Counted from the stretch's first letter, positions 1-9,329 are shown. The stretch: 56,661 bases of DNA from Methylobacterium sp. J-078 (GCF_022829285.1 NZ_JAKSYI010000068.1:1-56661); one strand, 5' to 3'. Made by a program: numbers and translations. Notes: generated from the sequence alone by a model not told the origin.

Positions 1-73
1 GATGAAAGGACGCGCCCCCTGCCACGGCCGCCACGACGCGCTCGCGTAGATCGACAGACAACGGTGAAGGCAT
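1..73 (-). CDS. IS630-family transposase, N-terminal fragment (cut by window edge)
   Basis: The reverse strand opens with an ATG at 73 and reads MPSPLSVDLRERVVAAVAGG and onward to the window start without a stop. This is the typical N-terminus of IS630-family (ISRj/IS630-Spn1-like) transposases, where it begins the helix-turn-helix that binds the element end. Only 24 codons are visible, so intactness and the DDE catalytic domain cannot be judged. The terminal inverted repeat should lie just upstream (about 74-150), but I cannot define it without the other end of the element. Confidence 0.6.
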   Translation of the reverse strand, partial: MPSPLSVDLRERVVAAVAGGASFH

Positions 74-783
74 CGCAGACTCCTTCACCGGTCAACGCTT
101 CAGCCGCCCTCCCGTCGCAACACTGCCGGGCACAGCTCTAGGTCATCTTGACCTGTCCATGGAGCGGGTCCGCCCCGGTGTTTACGGATAAGGTTAGCGA
201 GGGTCGATGCGACCGAGCTACCTACCATATCCTGGCCCTGAGGTAGGGCCTTTGTTGACGCTCACTTTCAATAATCGGATCTTTGATGACGATGAGTAGA
301 ATGCCGAACGACCATAGTGCTATAAGACCCTGAAAATACAGATGCATCTGTAGTGCTTTACGTGACGCCCAACACTTTCCTGACACGCGCTCGAATTTCG
401 ATCTTGGGTTTCGGCTCAGGGCCGGAAACCGGCTTTGGCCGCCGAACGAAGGTCGAGCGTTCGGCCATCGTGCCGGCGCAGCCCGGAAGTCCCCGAACCG
501 GGCAGGGATGAAGACAGAATCATCCCAACCCTGAATCGGCTCATCGATACCGCGTCGCCGTGACCTTTCCACGCAAACTGCGCGAGAACCGTGAAACTGC
601 GGGAGGATCACATACGGGTTGCGGTCGCCCTTGAGGAGGCGTGACGGCATCCGGAGATCGCGTTCGGCCGGGGCCGAACGGAATTACCGGCGGAAGAGGC
701 CTCACCCATGCGGACGAAGCCGCGAGGTGGGCACACGGATGGGTCGGACCTTGCGTGGCTCGAAACGGGCGCGCCGCAGCCGC
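74..783. other. Gene-poor region between IS630 fragment and L,D-transpeptidase
   Basis: About 710 bases hold only the doubtful 41-codon frame noted separately. The part from about 200 to 400 is AT-richer than the rest of the window. The other open frames here are arginine-rich and antisense-like. The IS630 terminal repeat and target-site duplication should lie in the first 80 bases, but I cannot assign them. Confidence 0.5.
222..347 (-). CDS. Possible small membrane protein or gene remnant (41 aa)
   Basis: A 41-codon reverse frame from ATG 347 encodes one hydrophobic segment (about residues 6-21) followed by a charged tail. The coding stretch is poorer in GC than its surroundings, and there is no convincing Shine-Dalgarno sequence. 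I do not recognise it. It could be a genuine single-pass membrane peptide or the tail of a gene broken by the nearby insertion sequence. Confidence 0.2.
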   Translation of the reverse strand: MHLYFQGLIALWSFGILLIVIKDPIIESERQQRPYLRARIW

Positions 784-1485
784 CTACGCGGGCAGCACGA
801 CCACCTTCGTCTTGACCGGCGTTCGCGCGTAGAGGTGGATCATGTCCTGGCTGAGCAGACCGACGCAGCCGCTCGTGATGCCCGAGCCGATCGATTCGGG
901 GTCGCTGCTGGCGTAGATCGTATACAGCGTGTAGGCGCCGTTCTGGTAGAGGTGCAGGGTGCGGGCGCCGAGCGGATTGTCGAGGCCCCCCGGCATGCCC
1001 TTGGCGTACTTGGCGGCCTCGGGCTGACGCCGGATCATCTCCTTGGGCGGTGTCCAGGTCGCCCATTCGGACTTGCGGCCGACATAGGCGTCGCCGCTCC
1101 AGAGGAAGCCGTCGCGGCCCACATTGGCACCGTAGCGCGTGGCGGCGCCATCACCCTCGATCCGGTAGACGTAGTAGTTGCTCGGATCGACGACGATCGT
1201 GCCGGGCGCCTCCTTGGATTCGTACCGAACCGTGCGACGATAGTATTTCGGATTGACCTTGCTGATGTCCGTCGCCGGGATCGGAAACTTCTCGTCGGGC
1301 ATCGGCCCGTAGATCTGTGCCGCCTCGGCGAGGAGCAGGCCGTCGGATGTCGCGCAAGCCCCGAGCCCCAAGGTGCCGAGACCGACGGCCGAGCTGGCCA
1401 GAAACGAGCGGCGGCTGAGCAGCCCCGACCGAGCCCCTGGCCGGGCGATCCCGTCCGCATCGGCGCGTCCACCGTCCATCGTCAT
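784..1485 (-). CDS. L,D-transpeptidase-like (YkuD/ErfK) exported protein lacking the usual His
   Basis: The 233-aa product has a twin-arginine signal (SRRSFLAS near residue 24) followed by a lipobox-like LGAC around residue 44, so it is probably exported and possibly lipid-anchored. The C-terminal half matches the YkuD fold of L,D-transpeptidases, which cross-link peptidoglycan through meso-DAP residues. It carries the pattern GAR-LYLYQ..G-YTLY, then SGC with the likely nucleophile Cys207, and the closing TPVKTKVVVL. The usual IHGT motif, which supplies the catalytic His, reads IYASS here, and the usual Arg after SGC-I is Gly. The start at 1485 was chosen because it sits directly before the signal sequence. 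Longer upstream starts would add unrelated sequence. Confidence 0.85.
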   Translation of the reverse strand: MTMDGGRADADGIARPGARSGLLSRRSFLASSAVGLGTLGLGACATSDGLLLAEAAQIYGPMPDEKFPIPATDISKVNPKYYRRTVRYESKEAPGTIVVDPSNYYVYRIEGDGAATRYGANVGRDGFLWSGDAYVGRKSEWATWTPPKEMIRRQPEAAKYAKGMPGGLDNPLGARTLHLYQNGAYTLYTIYASSDPESIGSGITSGCVGLLSQDMIHLYARTPVKTKVVVLPA

Positions 1486-1873
1486 GCTCCGGGGCTTTCC
1501 ATGTCGTGCGAGCCATGTCTTACAGCCATGTCTTGCAACCAAGGTGAAACCGCCCCGGTCCACACCTGTCAAGCCTATGGCCAAGCCTGAGATTGCCGGG
1601 CCTCCACGCGGGCGGCAAGCCCGGTCGCGCAACGGATGGCGGGCGGAGCGCACCCGAACCGGTCGCATCCCGACCAGGGCGTCAGACGGGCCACCCGTGT
1701 CTCCGGCGCATAGTGCGACAGGTCGCCGTACACCGGGCCGGATCCCGGCCGCGGCGCGCGCATCCTCTTTCCGCGCGATCGACGTTACGGTGACGTGCTT
1801 GGGCGCGTCGATACGCGGTGGCCCGATGAGCCCGCCGGCGCCGTTCCGGCGCGGGGGACCGAGGATCGAGGCG
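1486..1873. other. Divergent intergenic region (L,D-transpeptidase / MFS transporter)
   Basis: About 390 bases separate two divergently transcribed genes, so promoters for both should lie here. I see no convincing gene, hairpin with a U-tract, or obvious operator. An in-frame ATG at 1826 could extend the MFS gene by 16 codons. Confidence 0.4.
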
Positions 1874-3145
1874 ATGCGCCAGTGGCCGGCGAGTCTGCAG
1901 AGCGCCGCCTGGCGCGTTAGCCTCTTCACGCTTCTCTACCTCTACCAGGGCGTCGTCGCCGGCTTCGCCCTCACGGCACTTGCCAACCACTTCGCCGCCG
2001 CGGGCGCGTCCGCGGCGGAAGTCGGCCGGCATCTCGCCGTGGTCGGCCTGCCCTGGGTGCTGCAGCCGCTGCTCTGGGGGCCGCTGATCGATCGCGCGCG
2101 CCCGTTCCGCATGGGCCCGCGCCGCTTCTGGCTCGTGCTCGCCCTCGCCTGCGCGCAGGCGAGCCTCGCGGGCCTGCTCCTCCTCGGCACGACTCCCGGC
2201 CTGACGGCCGTGAGCGTCGTCCTCTGCCTGCACAGCCTGGCCGCTTCCCTCGCCGACACCGCCACCGACCGCATGATCGCGGGCAGCGTACCGGCCGGCG
2301 AACTGGGGCGCACAAGCGCGGCGACGCGGGCCGGTTTCGTCATCGGCAGCGCGGCCGGGACAGCGCTCTTCGCGTGGATCCTCGAGACGGCGGGTTTCGC
2401 CGCAGCGGCCGGGGCGCTCCTCGGCCTGACCACGGTGCTCGCCCTCCCTGCCGTGCTCGTGCGCGAGGCACCGGACGACCGGTGGGTCTCGCTCGGCCTG
2501 CGCGCGCCGCCGCACCGGGCGGAGCCGGGGCAGGCGGCACGGGCGAGTTCCTTCATCCGTGGGCTCCTCGCAGCGTTCCGAACCCGCGACGCCGCGATCC
2601 TGCTGGCGATGTGCTTTGCAATCGATTTCGGCCTCGCCCTGTTCCAGGTGCCCTTCGCGGTCGCGCTGGTGCAGGTCCATGGCTGGGACGCGGGCGCGCT
2701 CTCCCGGCTGCAAGCACTCCTCGCGCTCCTGGGCGGGACGGTCGGCGCGCTGGGCATCGGCGCCTATGTGGATCGCATCGGCCCGGAGCGGGCCCTGCGC
2801 GCCCTCCTGGTCGCCGGCGCGCTGGCCTTCGGTGCCGCGGCCGCGCTGATCGCGGCAGGCCTGGAGGCCGCGACGGGGCCCGTCATCCTGGGGCTGGCCA
2901 GCGTCGTGCCGGCCCTCCTCTACGTTGCCCTGCTCCCCACCGTCCTGCTGGCGAGCGGCGCGGGGCGTGCATCCGCGACGCAGTTCCAGGTCTACATGGC
3001 GGTGATGAACCTCGGCGACGTGGTCGGCGCGTCGCTGGCCGGAGCGCTCGGGTCGCCGATGGCGCCACCCCTCGTCGCACTCGGGGTCGCGGGCCTCTTC
3101 CTGATCTGCGCACGAGCCCGCTCAGGCGACCAGCGCCCGGCCTGA
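1874..3145 (+). CDS. MFS transporter, AmpG/PAT-like
   Basis: The 423-aa protein has about 12 hydrophobic segments split by a central cytoplasmic loop (about residues 195-225), as in the major facilitator superfamily. Features such as LYLYQG near the N-terminus, the LWGPLIDR loop after TM2 and the DTATDRM segment resemble the AmpG/PAT subfamily. Members of that subfamily import muropeptides or acyl-CoA-like compounds. The start at 1874 follows a GAGG sequence and gives a normal N-terminus ahead of the first membrane helix. Divergent placement next to a peptidoglycan-type enzyme fits a role in wall-fragment uptake, but that is inference. The substrate is unknown. Confidence 0.75.
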   Translation: MRQWPASLQSAAWRVSLFTLLYLYQGVVAGFALTALANHFAAAGASAAEVGRHLAVVGLPWVLQPLLWGPLIDRARPFRMGPRRFWLVLALACAQASLAGLLLLGTTPGLTAVSVVLCLHSLAASLADTATDRMIAGSVPAGELGRTSAATRAGFVIGSAAGTALFAWILETAGFAAAAGALLGLTTVLALPAVLVREAPDDRWVSLGLRAPPHRAEPGQAARASSFIRGLLAAFRTRDAAILLAMCFAIDFGLALFQVPFAVALVQVHGWDAGALSRLQALLALLGGTVGALGIGAYVDRIGPERALRALLVAGALAFGAAAALIAAGLEAATGPVILGLASVVPALLYVALLPTVLLASGAGRASATQFQVYMAVMNLGDVVGASLAGALGSPMAPPLVALGVAGLFLICARARSGDQRPA

Positions 3146-3873
3146 CTCCGGGAACCCGCCGATGGCACAGATCCGAAGGCCCGTCCGCGCGCATCCGGAA
3201 ACACCGGGGGCTCCCCGGGTTCGCGTGCTAAGCGCGTCCCGACAGGATTTCGATCGGGCCAGCACCCCGACCCCGATCCGCCACGACGACAGGATCGATC
3301 TGCCGTCCCCGCCGAGAACGAGACGATCGACCGGATCATCGCCGCGATGACGCACGCGTGCGAGACGGTGTTGGCGCGCGAGCACGTTGCGGGTGCTGGT
3401 CGCCCGGTCGCCCGAACTGCGCCAGGGACTCTTTGCCGACTCGGGCACCCGCGAGGTCGCGGTCCGCCTCGCGCAGGGGCCGGGCGAACACCTGCCGGAC
3501 AGGGTGCACACCCATCGCGACATGGGGATCGGGGCGAGCCTGGACGCGGTCGGTCTCCAAAAGCTGAAGAATGGAATTCCCTCGAAAACCTTCAAGGGAT
3601 CAACAGTCGCGAGGCTGCTCCCCGGCGATCCGAGACAGACCGCCCACTCCATGAGTTTTCGCGATGCTTACACGTGAGATGGGGCATCACGCAGCGGCGT
3701 GGCGGGGATCAGAACCATCGGCTACTCGACCGACATCAGACGCGCGTCCGGATTTCGTATTTTACATGTGTCGCGATCACATTTCAGAACTACAATGATC
3801 GACGGGGTGATCGGCCGGCTGTCGGCCGATGCAGAGGCACCAGAGGTTGCCCGTCCGTCATCGAAAGCTGCCC
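3146..3873. other. Gene-poor region upstream of the PAS protein
   Basis: About 730 bases without a gene I can support. Short frames around 3387-3677 (plus) and 3122-3652 (minus) do not resemble any family I know and may be decayed coding sequence. An inverted repeat with 8-base arms lies at 3810-3830, just before the PAS gene. The stretch at about 3700-3810 is AT-richer and is the likely promoter zone. Confidence 0.4.
3810..3830. promoter_or_regulatory. Inverted repeat upstream of PAS gene
   Basis: Arms ATCGGCCG and CGGCCGAT are separated by 5 bases. The repeat overlaps the first possible ATG (3829) of the downstream reading frame. That argues for the later GTG start at 3874 and for a role as an operator or leader hairpin. 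The function is unknown. Confidence 0.3.
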
Positions 3874-4467
3874 GTGGAAATAGGAATACCCAACGACCTC
3901 GCAGACCTGAACCGCCTTCGCGCTGCCCTCGACGCCTCGTGCGTCGTCGGGACGTGGGCGTGGGATCACGTGCGTGGCGTCGTCACCTACGACGAGGGCG
4001 CCGCGCGCGTTCTGACCGGCAACCCCGAGCTTGCGGATCGCGAGATCAAGGGTCCGATCGCCCTCGCCCTCGTCCATCCGACCGACATGACGTGGCTCAT
4101 GGAGCACATGCTCCGGGCCGTGCAGGTCGGCGGCCTGGTGCTTGCCGAATACCGTGTGTTCAGGCGTGACGGGACGGTGCGCTGGCTGCTCAGTCGCGGG
4201 CGGACGTACCACGACGAGGCGGGTCGACCCGAGCGCTCCCACGGCATCCTGATCGACATCACGGACATGCGCGACGGCGGCGAACGCTACGTCCTCGGAA
4301 CGACACCGGCATACCCGGATCCGCTGATGCAGGCCGCCGACATGGCCCTCTCCCTGAAGAACGTCCTGGGCCCCGAACCCGCACCGGAGGTGATCGAGGC
4401 CGCCAACCTGCTCCTGTTCAGGCTCGGCTGTGCCATCGCGCGGGCGACGGATCAGCAATTGCAATAG
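3874..4467 (+). CDS. PAS-domain sensory protein
   Basis: The ~197-aa protein contains one PAS_3-type fold (about residues 15-130). It shows the pattern GTWAWD, then VHPTD, EYRVFRRDGTVRWLLSRGR and the closing G-LIDITDMR. PAS domains bind small ligands or cofactors and signal through partner domains. No kinase, cyclase or HTH output follows, so it probably acts as a stand-alone sensor or adaptor. The C-terminal ~60 residues are helical and unassigned. The start is uncertain: ATG 3829 overlaps an inverted repeat, while GTG 3874 starts immediately before the conserved part. It converges with the formate dehydrogenase genes and is separated from them by a strong hairpin. Confidence 0.75.
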   Translation: MEIGIPNDLADLNRLRAALDASCVVGTWAWDHVRGVVTYDEGAARVLTGNPELADREIKGPIALALVHPTDMTWLMEHMLRAVQVGGLVLAEYRVFRRDGTVRWLLSRGRTYHDEAGRPERSHGILIDITDMRDGGERYVLGTTPAYPDPLMQAADMALSLKNVLGPEPAPEVIEAANLLLFRLGCAIARATDQQLQ

Positions 4468-4516
4468 GGCACGCCGATCGGTCCGGTGAGGCGAACGAAG
4501 GCGGCGGGCAGATGTC

Positions 4517-4543
4517 CGTCACCCATCCGGCGGATGGGTGACG
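4517..4543. terminator. Bidirectional hairpin between PAS gene and fdhA
   Basis: A perfect 12-base inverted repeat (CGTCACCCATCC, 3-base loop, GGATGGGTGACG) lies between two convergent genes, 49 bases after the PAS stop and 13 bases beyond the fdhA stop. There is no U-tract, so it is probably a transcript-end or stability hairpin for both directions. Confidence 0.6.
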
Positions 4544-4556
4544 GCGCACGCGGCCG

Positions 4557-7523
4557 CTATTCGGCGGCGATCTGCCGGGGCCGGACCGCTTCGACGCGAG
4601 CCGCGCAGAACTTGAACTCCGGGATCTTGCCCATGGGATCGAGGGCCGGATTGGTCAGGAGGTTGGCGGCGGCCTCGGCGTAGCAGAACGGCATGAAGAT
4701 CATGCCCACCGGCACGTCGCGGTCGGACCGGACCTTGAGTTCCACCGCGCCGCGGCGGGTCTCCAGGCGCATGGTGTCGCCGGGCTCCAGGCCGAGGCGA
4801 TAGAGCTCCCGCGGTGCCATGAAGGCCACCGCCTCCGGCTCCAGGGCGTCGAGGACGCCCGAGCGCCGGGTCATCGAGCCGGTGTGCCAATGCTCCAACA
4901 CGCGGCCCGTGGAAAGCACCATGGGGAACTCGGTGTCGGGCACCTCGTCCGGCGGCACGATGTTGGCCGGGACGATCTTGGCCCGCCCGCTCGCCGTCGG
5001 GAAGCCGGCATAGAAGATGATCTCGTTGCCGGGCTGGTCGGGACCGTCGACCGGGTAGGTCACGGCGCCCTCGCGCTCGAGGCGCTCCCAGGTGATGTTC
5101 TTCAGGGAGGGCATCACCTGCGCCATCTCGGCGAAGATTTCGGCCGGGCCGGTATAGGTCCAGTCGAGGCCGAGGCGGCGGGCGAGCTCCTGCAGGATCC
5201 ACCAATCCTGGCGGGCGTCGCCGGGCGGCGGGACCACGGGCTTGGCGATCTGCACGCGCCGGTCGGTGTTGGTGAAGCTGCCTGCCTTCTCGGCGAAGGC
5301 GGAGGCCGGCAGCACCACGTCGGCGTGGAAGGCGGTCTCCGTGAGGAACAGGTCCTGCACGACGAGGTGGTCCAGCATCGCGAGCGCGTGCCGGGCGTGG
5401 TTGAGGTCGGGGTCCGACATCGCCGGGTTCTCGCCCTCGACGAACATGCCCTTGATCGTGCCCGCATGGATGGCGCGCATGATCTCCACGACGGTCAGGC
5501 CGTTCTTGGGATCGAGGGACTGGCCCCAGAACGTCTCGAACAGGTCGCGGACGGTCTCGTTCTCCACCGACTGGTAGTCGGGGTAGACCATCGGGATCAG
5601 GCCGGCATCGGAGGCGCCCTGGACGTTGTTCTGGCCGCGCAGGGGGTGCAGGCCGGTGCCGGGGCGGCCGATCTGGCCGGTGGTCAGCGCCAGCGCGATC
5701 AGGCAGCGCGAGTTGTCGGTGCCGTGCACGTGCTGGCTGACGCCCATGCCCCAGAAGATGAGCGAAGCGCGCGAGCGCGCGTAGAGGCGTGCGACCTCGC
5801 GCAGGGTCTCGGCATCGATGCCACAGACGGGCGCCATCTTCTCCGGCGTGAAGGCGACGATGCTCTCCCTCAAAGCCTCGAAGTTCTCGGTGTACCCGGC
5901 GATGTACTGCTCGTCGTAGAGCTTCTCCGTCACGATGACGTTGAGCATCGCGTTGAGCATCGCGACATCCGAGCCCGGCTTGAAGGCGAGGTGCTTGTAG
6001 GCGTGCCGCGACAGGACCTGCCGGCGCGGATCCATGATGATCAGCTTGGCGCCGCGCTCCTTGACCGCGTTCTTGATGAAGGTCGCGGCCACGGGGTGAT
6101 TCACCGTCGGGTTGGCGCCGATGATGACGATGACCTCGGCGTCGAGGGCCGCCGCGAAGGGGGCCGAGACGGCGCCCGAGTTCAGGCCCTCCATCAGGGC
6201 CGCCACGGACGAGGCGTGGCAGAGTCGGGTGCAATGGTCGACGTTGTTCGAGCCGAAGCCGAGGCGCACCAGCTTCTGGAAGAGGTAGGCCTCCTCGTTC
6301 GAGCCCTTGGCCGAGCCGAAGCCCGCCAGCGCCTTGGGGCCGACGGTGTCGCGGATGCGCTTGAGGCCGCCGGCGGCGCGCTCCAGCGCCTCCTCCCAGG
6401 TGGCTTCACGGAAGTGGGTCCAGGGATTGGCCGGATCGACCTGGTCGTTGGCGTCCTTGGCGACGTTGTCGAGGCGGATCAGCGGCTTGGTCAGCCGATG
6501 GGGGTGGTGGACGTAGTCGAAGCCGAAGCGGCCCTTCACGCAGAGGCGGTTCTGGTTGGCCGGCCCGTCACGCCCCTCGGCGTAGACGATCTTATTATCC
6601 TTGACCTTGTAGGAGACCTGACAGCCGACGCCGCAATACGGGCAGAGGGAATCCACCTCGCGGTCGGGATAGACGGTCCGGGTCTGTTGATCGTCGAGAT
6701 AGGCCGCCGGCATCAGCGCGCCGGTCGGGCAGGCCTGGACGCACTCGCCGCAGGCCACACAGGTCGACTGGCCCATCGGGTCGTCGAAGTCGAACACGGG
6801 CTTGGAATCCGCCGAGCGGTAGGCCATGCCGATGACGTCGTTGACCTGGACCTCGCGGCAGGCGCGGACGCAGAGGTTGCACTGGATGCAGGCGTCGAGG
6901 TTCACCCGCATGGCCGGGTGGCTCCAATCGCCCTCCCAGCGCTGGGCCGCCGGGAAACGGCTCTCGCTGATCGCGACATGGTCGGCCTGCGCCCAGAAAT
7001 GCGAGTCCGGGTCGTGCGAGATCGCCCGGGCCGGCTGGTCGGCCACGAGGAGTTCCATCACCATGGCGCGGGCCTTGGTCGCCCGCTCGGAGGCGGACTT
7101 CACCTTCATGCCGACGCCCGGCACCCGCTTGCACGAGGCGGCGAGCACGCGCTCGCCCTCGATCTCGACCATGCAGGCGCGGCAATTGCCGTCCGGCCGG
7201 TAACCCGGGGCGGGCTTGTGGCAGAGGTGGGGGATGTGCGTGCCGAGGCGCTGGGCGACCGCCCAGATCGTCTCACCGGGCGCGGCCTCGACCTGCTGCC
7301 CGTCGAACTCGAAGATCACGCCGGGGATGCCGGCGGGCATCTCCTTGAGGCCGAAGGTGCCGCTCGGGGCCGGACCCGCCTGGCCGCCCGACCGGGTGCC
7401 CTCGGAATAGGTGCCGCCGGCGCCCGGGTTGGCGTCGTCCGCCTTGCCGCCCGCATCCTGCGGGCCGGTGGGGGTGGTGGCGTGGGCTCCGTTGAGACCA
7501 GAGTTCTGTGTGCCGCTGCTCAT
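4557..7523 (-). CDS. fdhA: NAD+-dependent formate dehydrogenase, alpha subunit (Mo/W-bis-MGD, FDH1-like)
   Basis: This 988-aa catalytic subunit oxidises formate to CO2 and passes electrons through a chain of iron-sulfur clusters to the beta subunit. The order is: an unconserved Gly/Thr-rich leader (1-60); a NuoG-like 2Fe-2S domain with Cys101, 114, 117 and 131; two 4Fe-4S ferredoxin motifs (Cys212/215/218/222 and 255/258/261/265); a further 4Fe-4S site (Cys294/297/301/328); then the molybdopterin oxidoreductase body. The metal ligand is Cys435 in RLCH, where some homologues carry selenocysteine. Length and layout match the tungsten-preferring FDH1 of Methylobacterium. ATG 7523 follows TGGAGCGGA, a good ribosome-binding site. 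The gene lies 87 bases downstream of fdhB in the same operon. Confidence 0.95.
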   Translation of the reverse strand: MSSGTQNSGLNGAHATTPTGPQDAGGKADDANPGAGGTYSEGTRSGGQAGPAPSGTFGLKEMPAGIPGVIFEFDGQQVEAAPGETIWAVAQRLGTHIPHLCHKPAPGYRPDGNCRACMVEIEGERVLAASCKRVPGVGMKVKSASERATKARAMVMELLVADQPARAISHDPDSHFWAQADHVAISESRFPAAQRWEGDWSHPAMRVNLDACIQCNLCVRACREVQVNDVIGMAYRSADSKPVFDFDDPMGQSTCVACGECVQACPTGALMPAAYLDDQQTRTVYPDREVDSLCPYCGVGCQVSYKVKDNKIVYAEGRDGPANQNRLCVKGRFGFDYVHHPHRLTKPLIRLDNVAKDANDQVDPANPWTHFREATWEEALERAAGGLKRIRDTVGPKALAGFGSAKGSNEEAYLFQKLVRLGFGSNNVDHCTRLCHASSVAALMEGLNSGAVSAPFAAALDAEVIVIIGANPTVNHPVAATFIKNAVKERGAKLIIMDPRRQVLSRHAYKHLAFKPGSDVAMLNAMLNVIVTEKLYDEQYIAGYTENFEALRESIVAFTPEKMAPVCGIDAETLREVARLYARSRASLIFWGMGVSQHVHGTDNSRCLIALALTTGQIGRPGTGLHPLRGQNNVQGASDAGLIPMVYPDYQSVENETVRDLFETFWGQSLDPKNGLTVVEIMRAIHAGTIKGMFVEGENPAMSDPDLNHARHALAMLDHLVVQDLFLTETAFHADVVLPASAFAEKAGSFTNTDRRVQIAKPVVPPPGDARQDWWILQELARRLGLDWTYTGPAEIFAEMAQVMPSLKNITWERLEREGAVTYPVDGPDQPGNEIIFYAGFPTASGRAKIVPANIVPPDEVPDTEFPMVLSTGRVLEHWHTGSMTRRSGVLDALEPEAVAFMAPRELYRLGLEPGDTMRLETRRGAVELKVRSDRDVPVGMIFMPFCYAEAAANLLTNPALDPMGKIPEFKFCAARVEAVRPRQIAAE

Positions 7524-7610
7524 GGTTCCGCTCCAGACATGGCGCAGGAAAATCGGGGATCGGGCAGCCGCCGCGAGGGGCGGCCGCACCGTCGGATCGG
7601 AGACGGATCG

Positions 7611-9329
7611 CTACTCGGCCGCGATCCGTTGCGGCGAGGGGAACAGGTCCGGGAAGTACTTGATCACGGTGGTCAGCGGGTTCGACGCCGCCTGACCCAG
7701 GCCGCAGATCGAGGCGTCGCGCATGCATTGCGAGAGTTCACCGAGGAGATCGGTGTCCCAGACGTCGCTCTCCATCATCACGCGTGCCTTCTGCGTGCCG
7801 GAGCGGCAGGGCGTGCACTGCCCGCAGGACTCGTCCTCGAAGAACCGCATCAGGTTGAGCGCCGCGCCGCGCACGTCGTCCCGGTCCGACAGGACGATGA
7901 CGGCGGCCGAGCCGATGAAGCAGCCGTACTTCTCGAGGGTGCCGAAATCGAGGGGGATGTCGTCCATGCTGGCCGGCAGGATGCCGCCGGAGGCGCCGCC
8001 CGGCAGGTAGGCCGCGAAGCTGTGCCCGTCGCTGATCCCGCCGCAATACTCCTCGATCAGTTCACGGATGGTGAGGCCGGCCGGCGCCAGCTTCACGCCC
8101 GGCTCCTTCACGCGGCCCGAGACCGAGTAGGAGCGCAGGCCGACCCGGCCGTTGCGGCCGTGGCCCTTCCACCAATCCGCGCCCTTCTCGATCAGGTCCC
8201 TGACCCAGTAGAGGGTCTCGACGTTGTTGATGAGCGTCGGGCGGTTGAACAGGCCGACCTGGAACGGGAAGGGCGGCTTGTGGCGCGGCAGGCCGCGCTT
8301 GCCCTCGAGCGACTCGATCAACGAGGATTCCTCGCCGCAGATATAGGCGCCCGCGCCCCGGCGCAGGTGGATGCGCGGTCCGCCGGCGGGGAGCCTGGCG
8401 ATCTCGCGGGCCAGGATCTCGCGGGAGATCGGGTACTCGTCGCGCAGATAGATGTAGACGTCGGCCGCCTCCACCACGTGGGCGCCGATGAGCATGCCCT
8501 CGAGGAAGCGGTGCGGATCGGCGTTGAGGTAGAGCTGGTCCTTGAAGGTGCCGGGCTCGCCCTCGTCGCCGTTCACCGCCATGAGGCGGGGACCGGGCTC
8601 GCCGCGCACCGAGCGCCACTTGCGGCCCGTGGGGAAGCCGGCGCCGCCGAGGCCGCGCAGGCCACCGTCGTCCAGTACCTGAAGAACCGCGTCGATGCTG
8701 AGCTCACCGGAGCGCAGACGGTCGAGGACGGCGTAGCCGCCGCCCGCCCGGTAGGCGTCGTAGTCGGGATAAGCCGGCAGATGAGCGTGGGTGTCCCCCG
8801 CCGCGACCGCCGCCTGCACGCTGGCGACGTCGGCCTTGTGCAGAAAGTTATGGCCGACCTCCACCGCCGGGGCATGGTCGCACAGGCCCACGCAGGGCGC
8901 GCGCACGACGCGGACCCCGCTGCCGAGGGTCTCGCGCAGGGCCTCCAGCAGGGGCTCGGCGCCGAACATCGCGCAGGTGAGGCTGTCGCAGACCCGCACG
9001 GTGAGCGCCGGCAGGTCGGCCTCACCGTCCTTCAGTACATCGAAATGCGCGTAGAACGTCGCCGTCTCGAACACCTCGGCGAAGGCCAGCCCCATCTCGT
9101 CGGCGAGTGCCGCGAGGTGGGGGGCGCTGATCTGGCCGTAGGTGTCCTGCACGAGGTGCAGGTGCTCGATCAGGAGGTCGCGCTGCCGCGAGCGGTCGCC
9201 CAGTAGGCGCTCGATCTCGACCTTGGCCACGGGCTCGACCTGACGTCCCTTCGGAACGGGCCGCGCCCGATCGCGCCCCTTGCCGGGGTGCTCGAAGCGG
9301 CGGACCACACCGTTGTCATGCTCGCTCAT
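7611..9329 (-). CDS. fdhB: NAD+-dependent formate dehydrogenase, beta subunit (NuoE/NuoF fusion)
   Basis: The 572-aa diaphorase subunit takes electrons from the alpha subunit and reduces NAD+. The N-terminal ~170 residues are NuoE-like and carry a thioredoxin-type 2Fe-2S site (CDSLTC and later CVGLC). The rest is NuoF-like: an FMN/NAD-binding region with GRGGAGFP-type sequence (here GLGGAGFPTG), NGDEGEPGTFKD and GAGAYICGEE, and a C-terminal 4Fe-4S motif ESCGQCTPCR with a distal Cys in SICGLG. ATG 9329 was preferred over an upstream start because MSEHDNG begins the conserved-length protein. It is the first gene of the operon and lies about 45 bases behind a sigma70-like promoter. Confidence 0.95.
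   Translation of the reverse strand: MSEHDNGVVRRFEHPGKGRDRARPVPKGRQVEPVAKVEIERLLGDRSRQRDLLIEHLHLVQDTYGQISAPHLAALADEMGLAFAEVFETATFYAHFDVLKDGEADLPALTVRVCDSLTCAMFGAEPLLEALRETLGSGVRVVRAPCVGLCDHAPAVEVGHNFLHKADVASVQAAVAAGDTHAHLPAYPDYDAYRAGGGYAVLDRLRSGELSIDAVLQVLDDGGLRGLGGAGFPTGRKWRSVRGEPGPRLMAVNGDEGEPGTFKDQLYLNADPHRFLEGMLIGAHVVEAADVYIYLRDEYPISREILAREIARLPAGGPRIHLRRGAGAYICGEESSLIESLEGKRGLPRHKPPFPFQVGLFNRPTLINNVETLYWVRDLIEKGADWWKGHGRNGRVGLRSYSVSGRVKEPGVKLAPAGLTIRELIEEYCGGISDGHSFAAYLPGGASGGILPASMDDIPLDFGTLEKYGCFIGSAAVIVLSDRDDVRGAALNLMRFFEDESCGQCTPCRSGTQKARVMMESDVWDTDLLGELSQCMRDASICGLGQAASNPLTTVIKYFPDLFPSPQRIAAE

Noticed and set aside
4884..9206. Very long open frame antisense to the formate dehydrogenase genes
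   Set aside because: It mirrors the codons of two well-supported genes on the other strand, is dominated by Gly/Ala/Val/Arg/His, and has no domain. This is a typical high-GC shadow frame.
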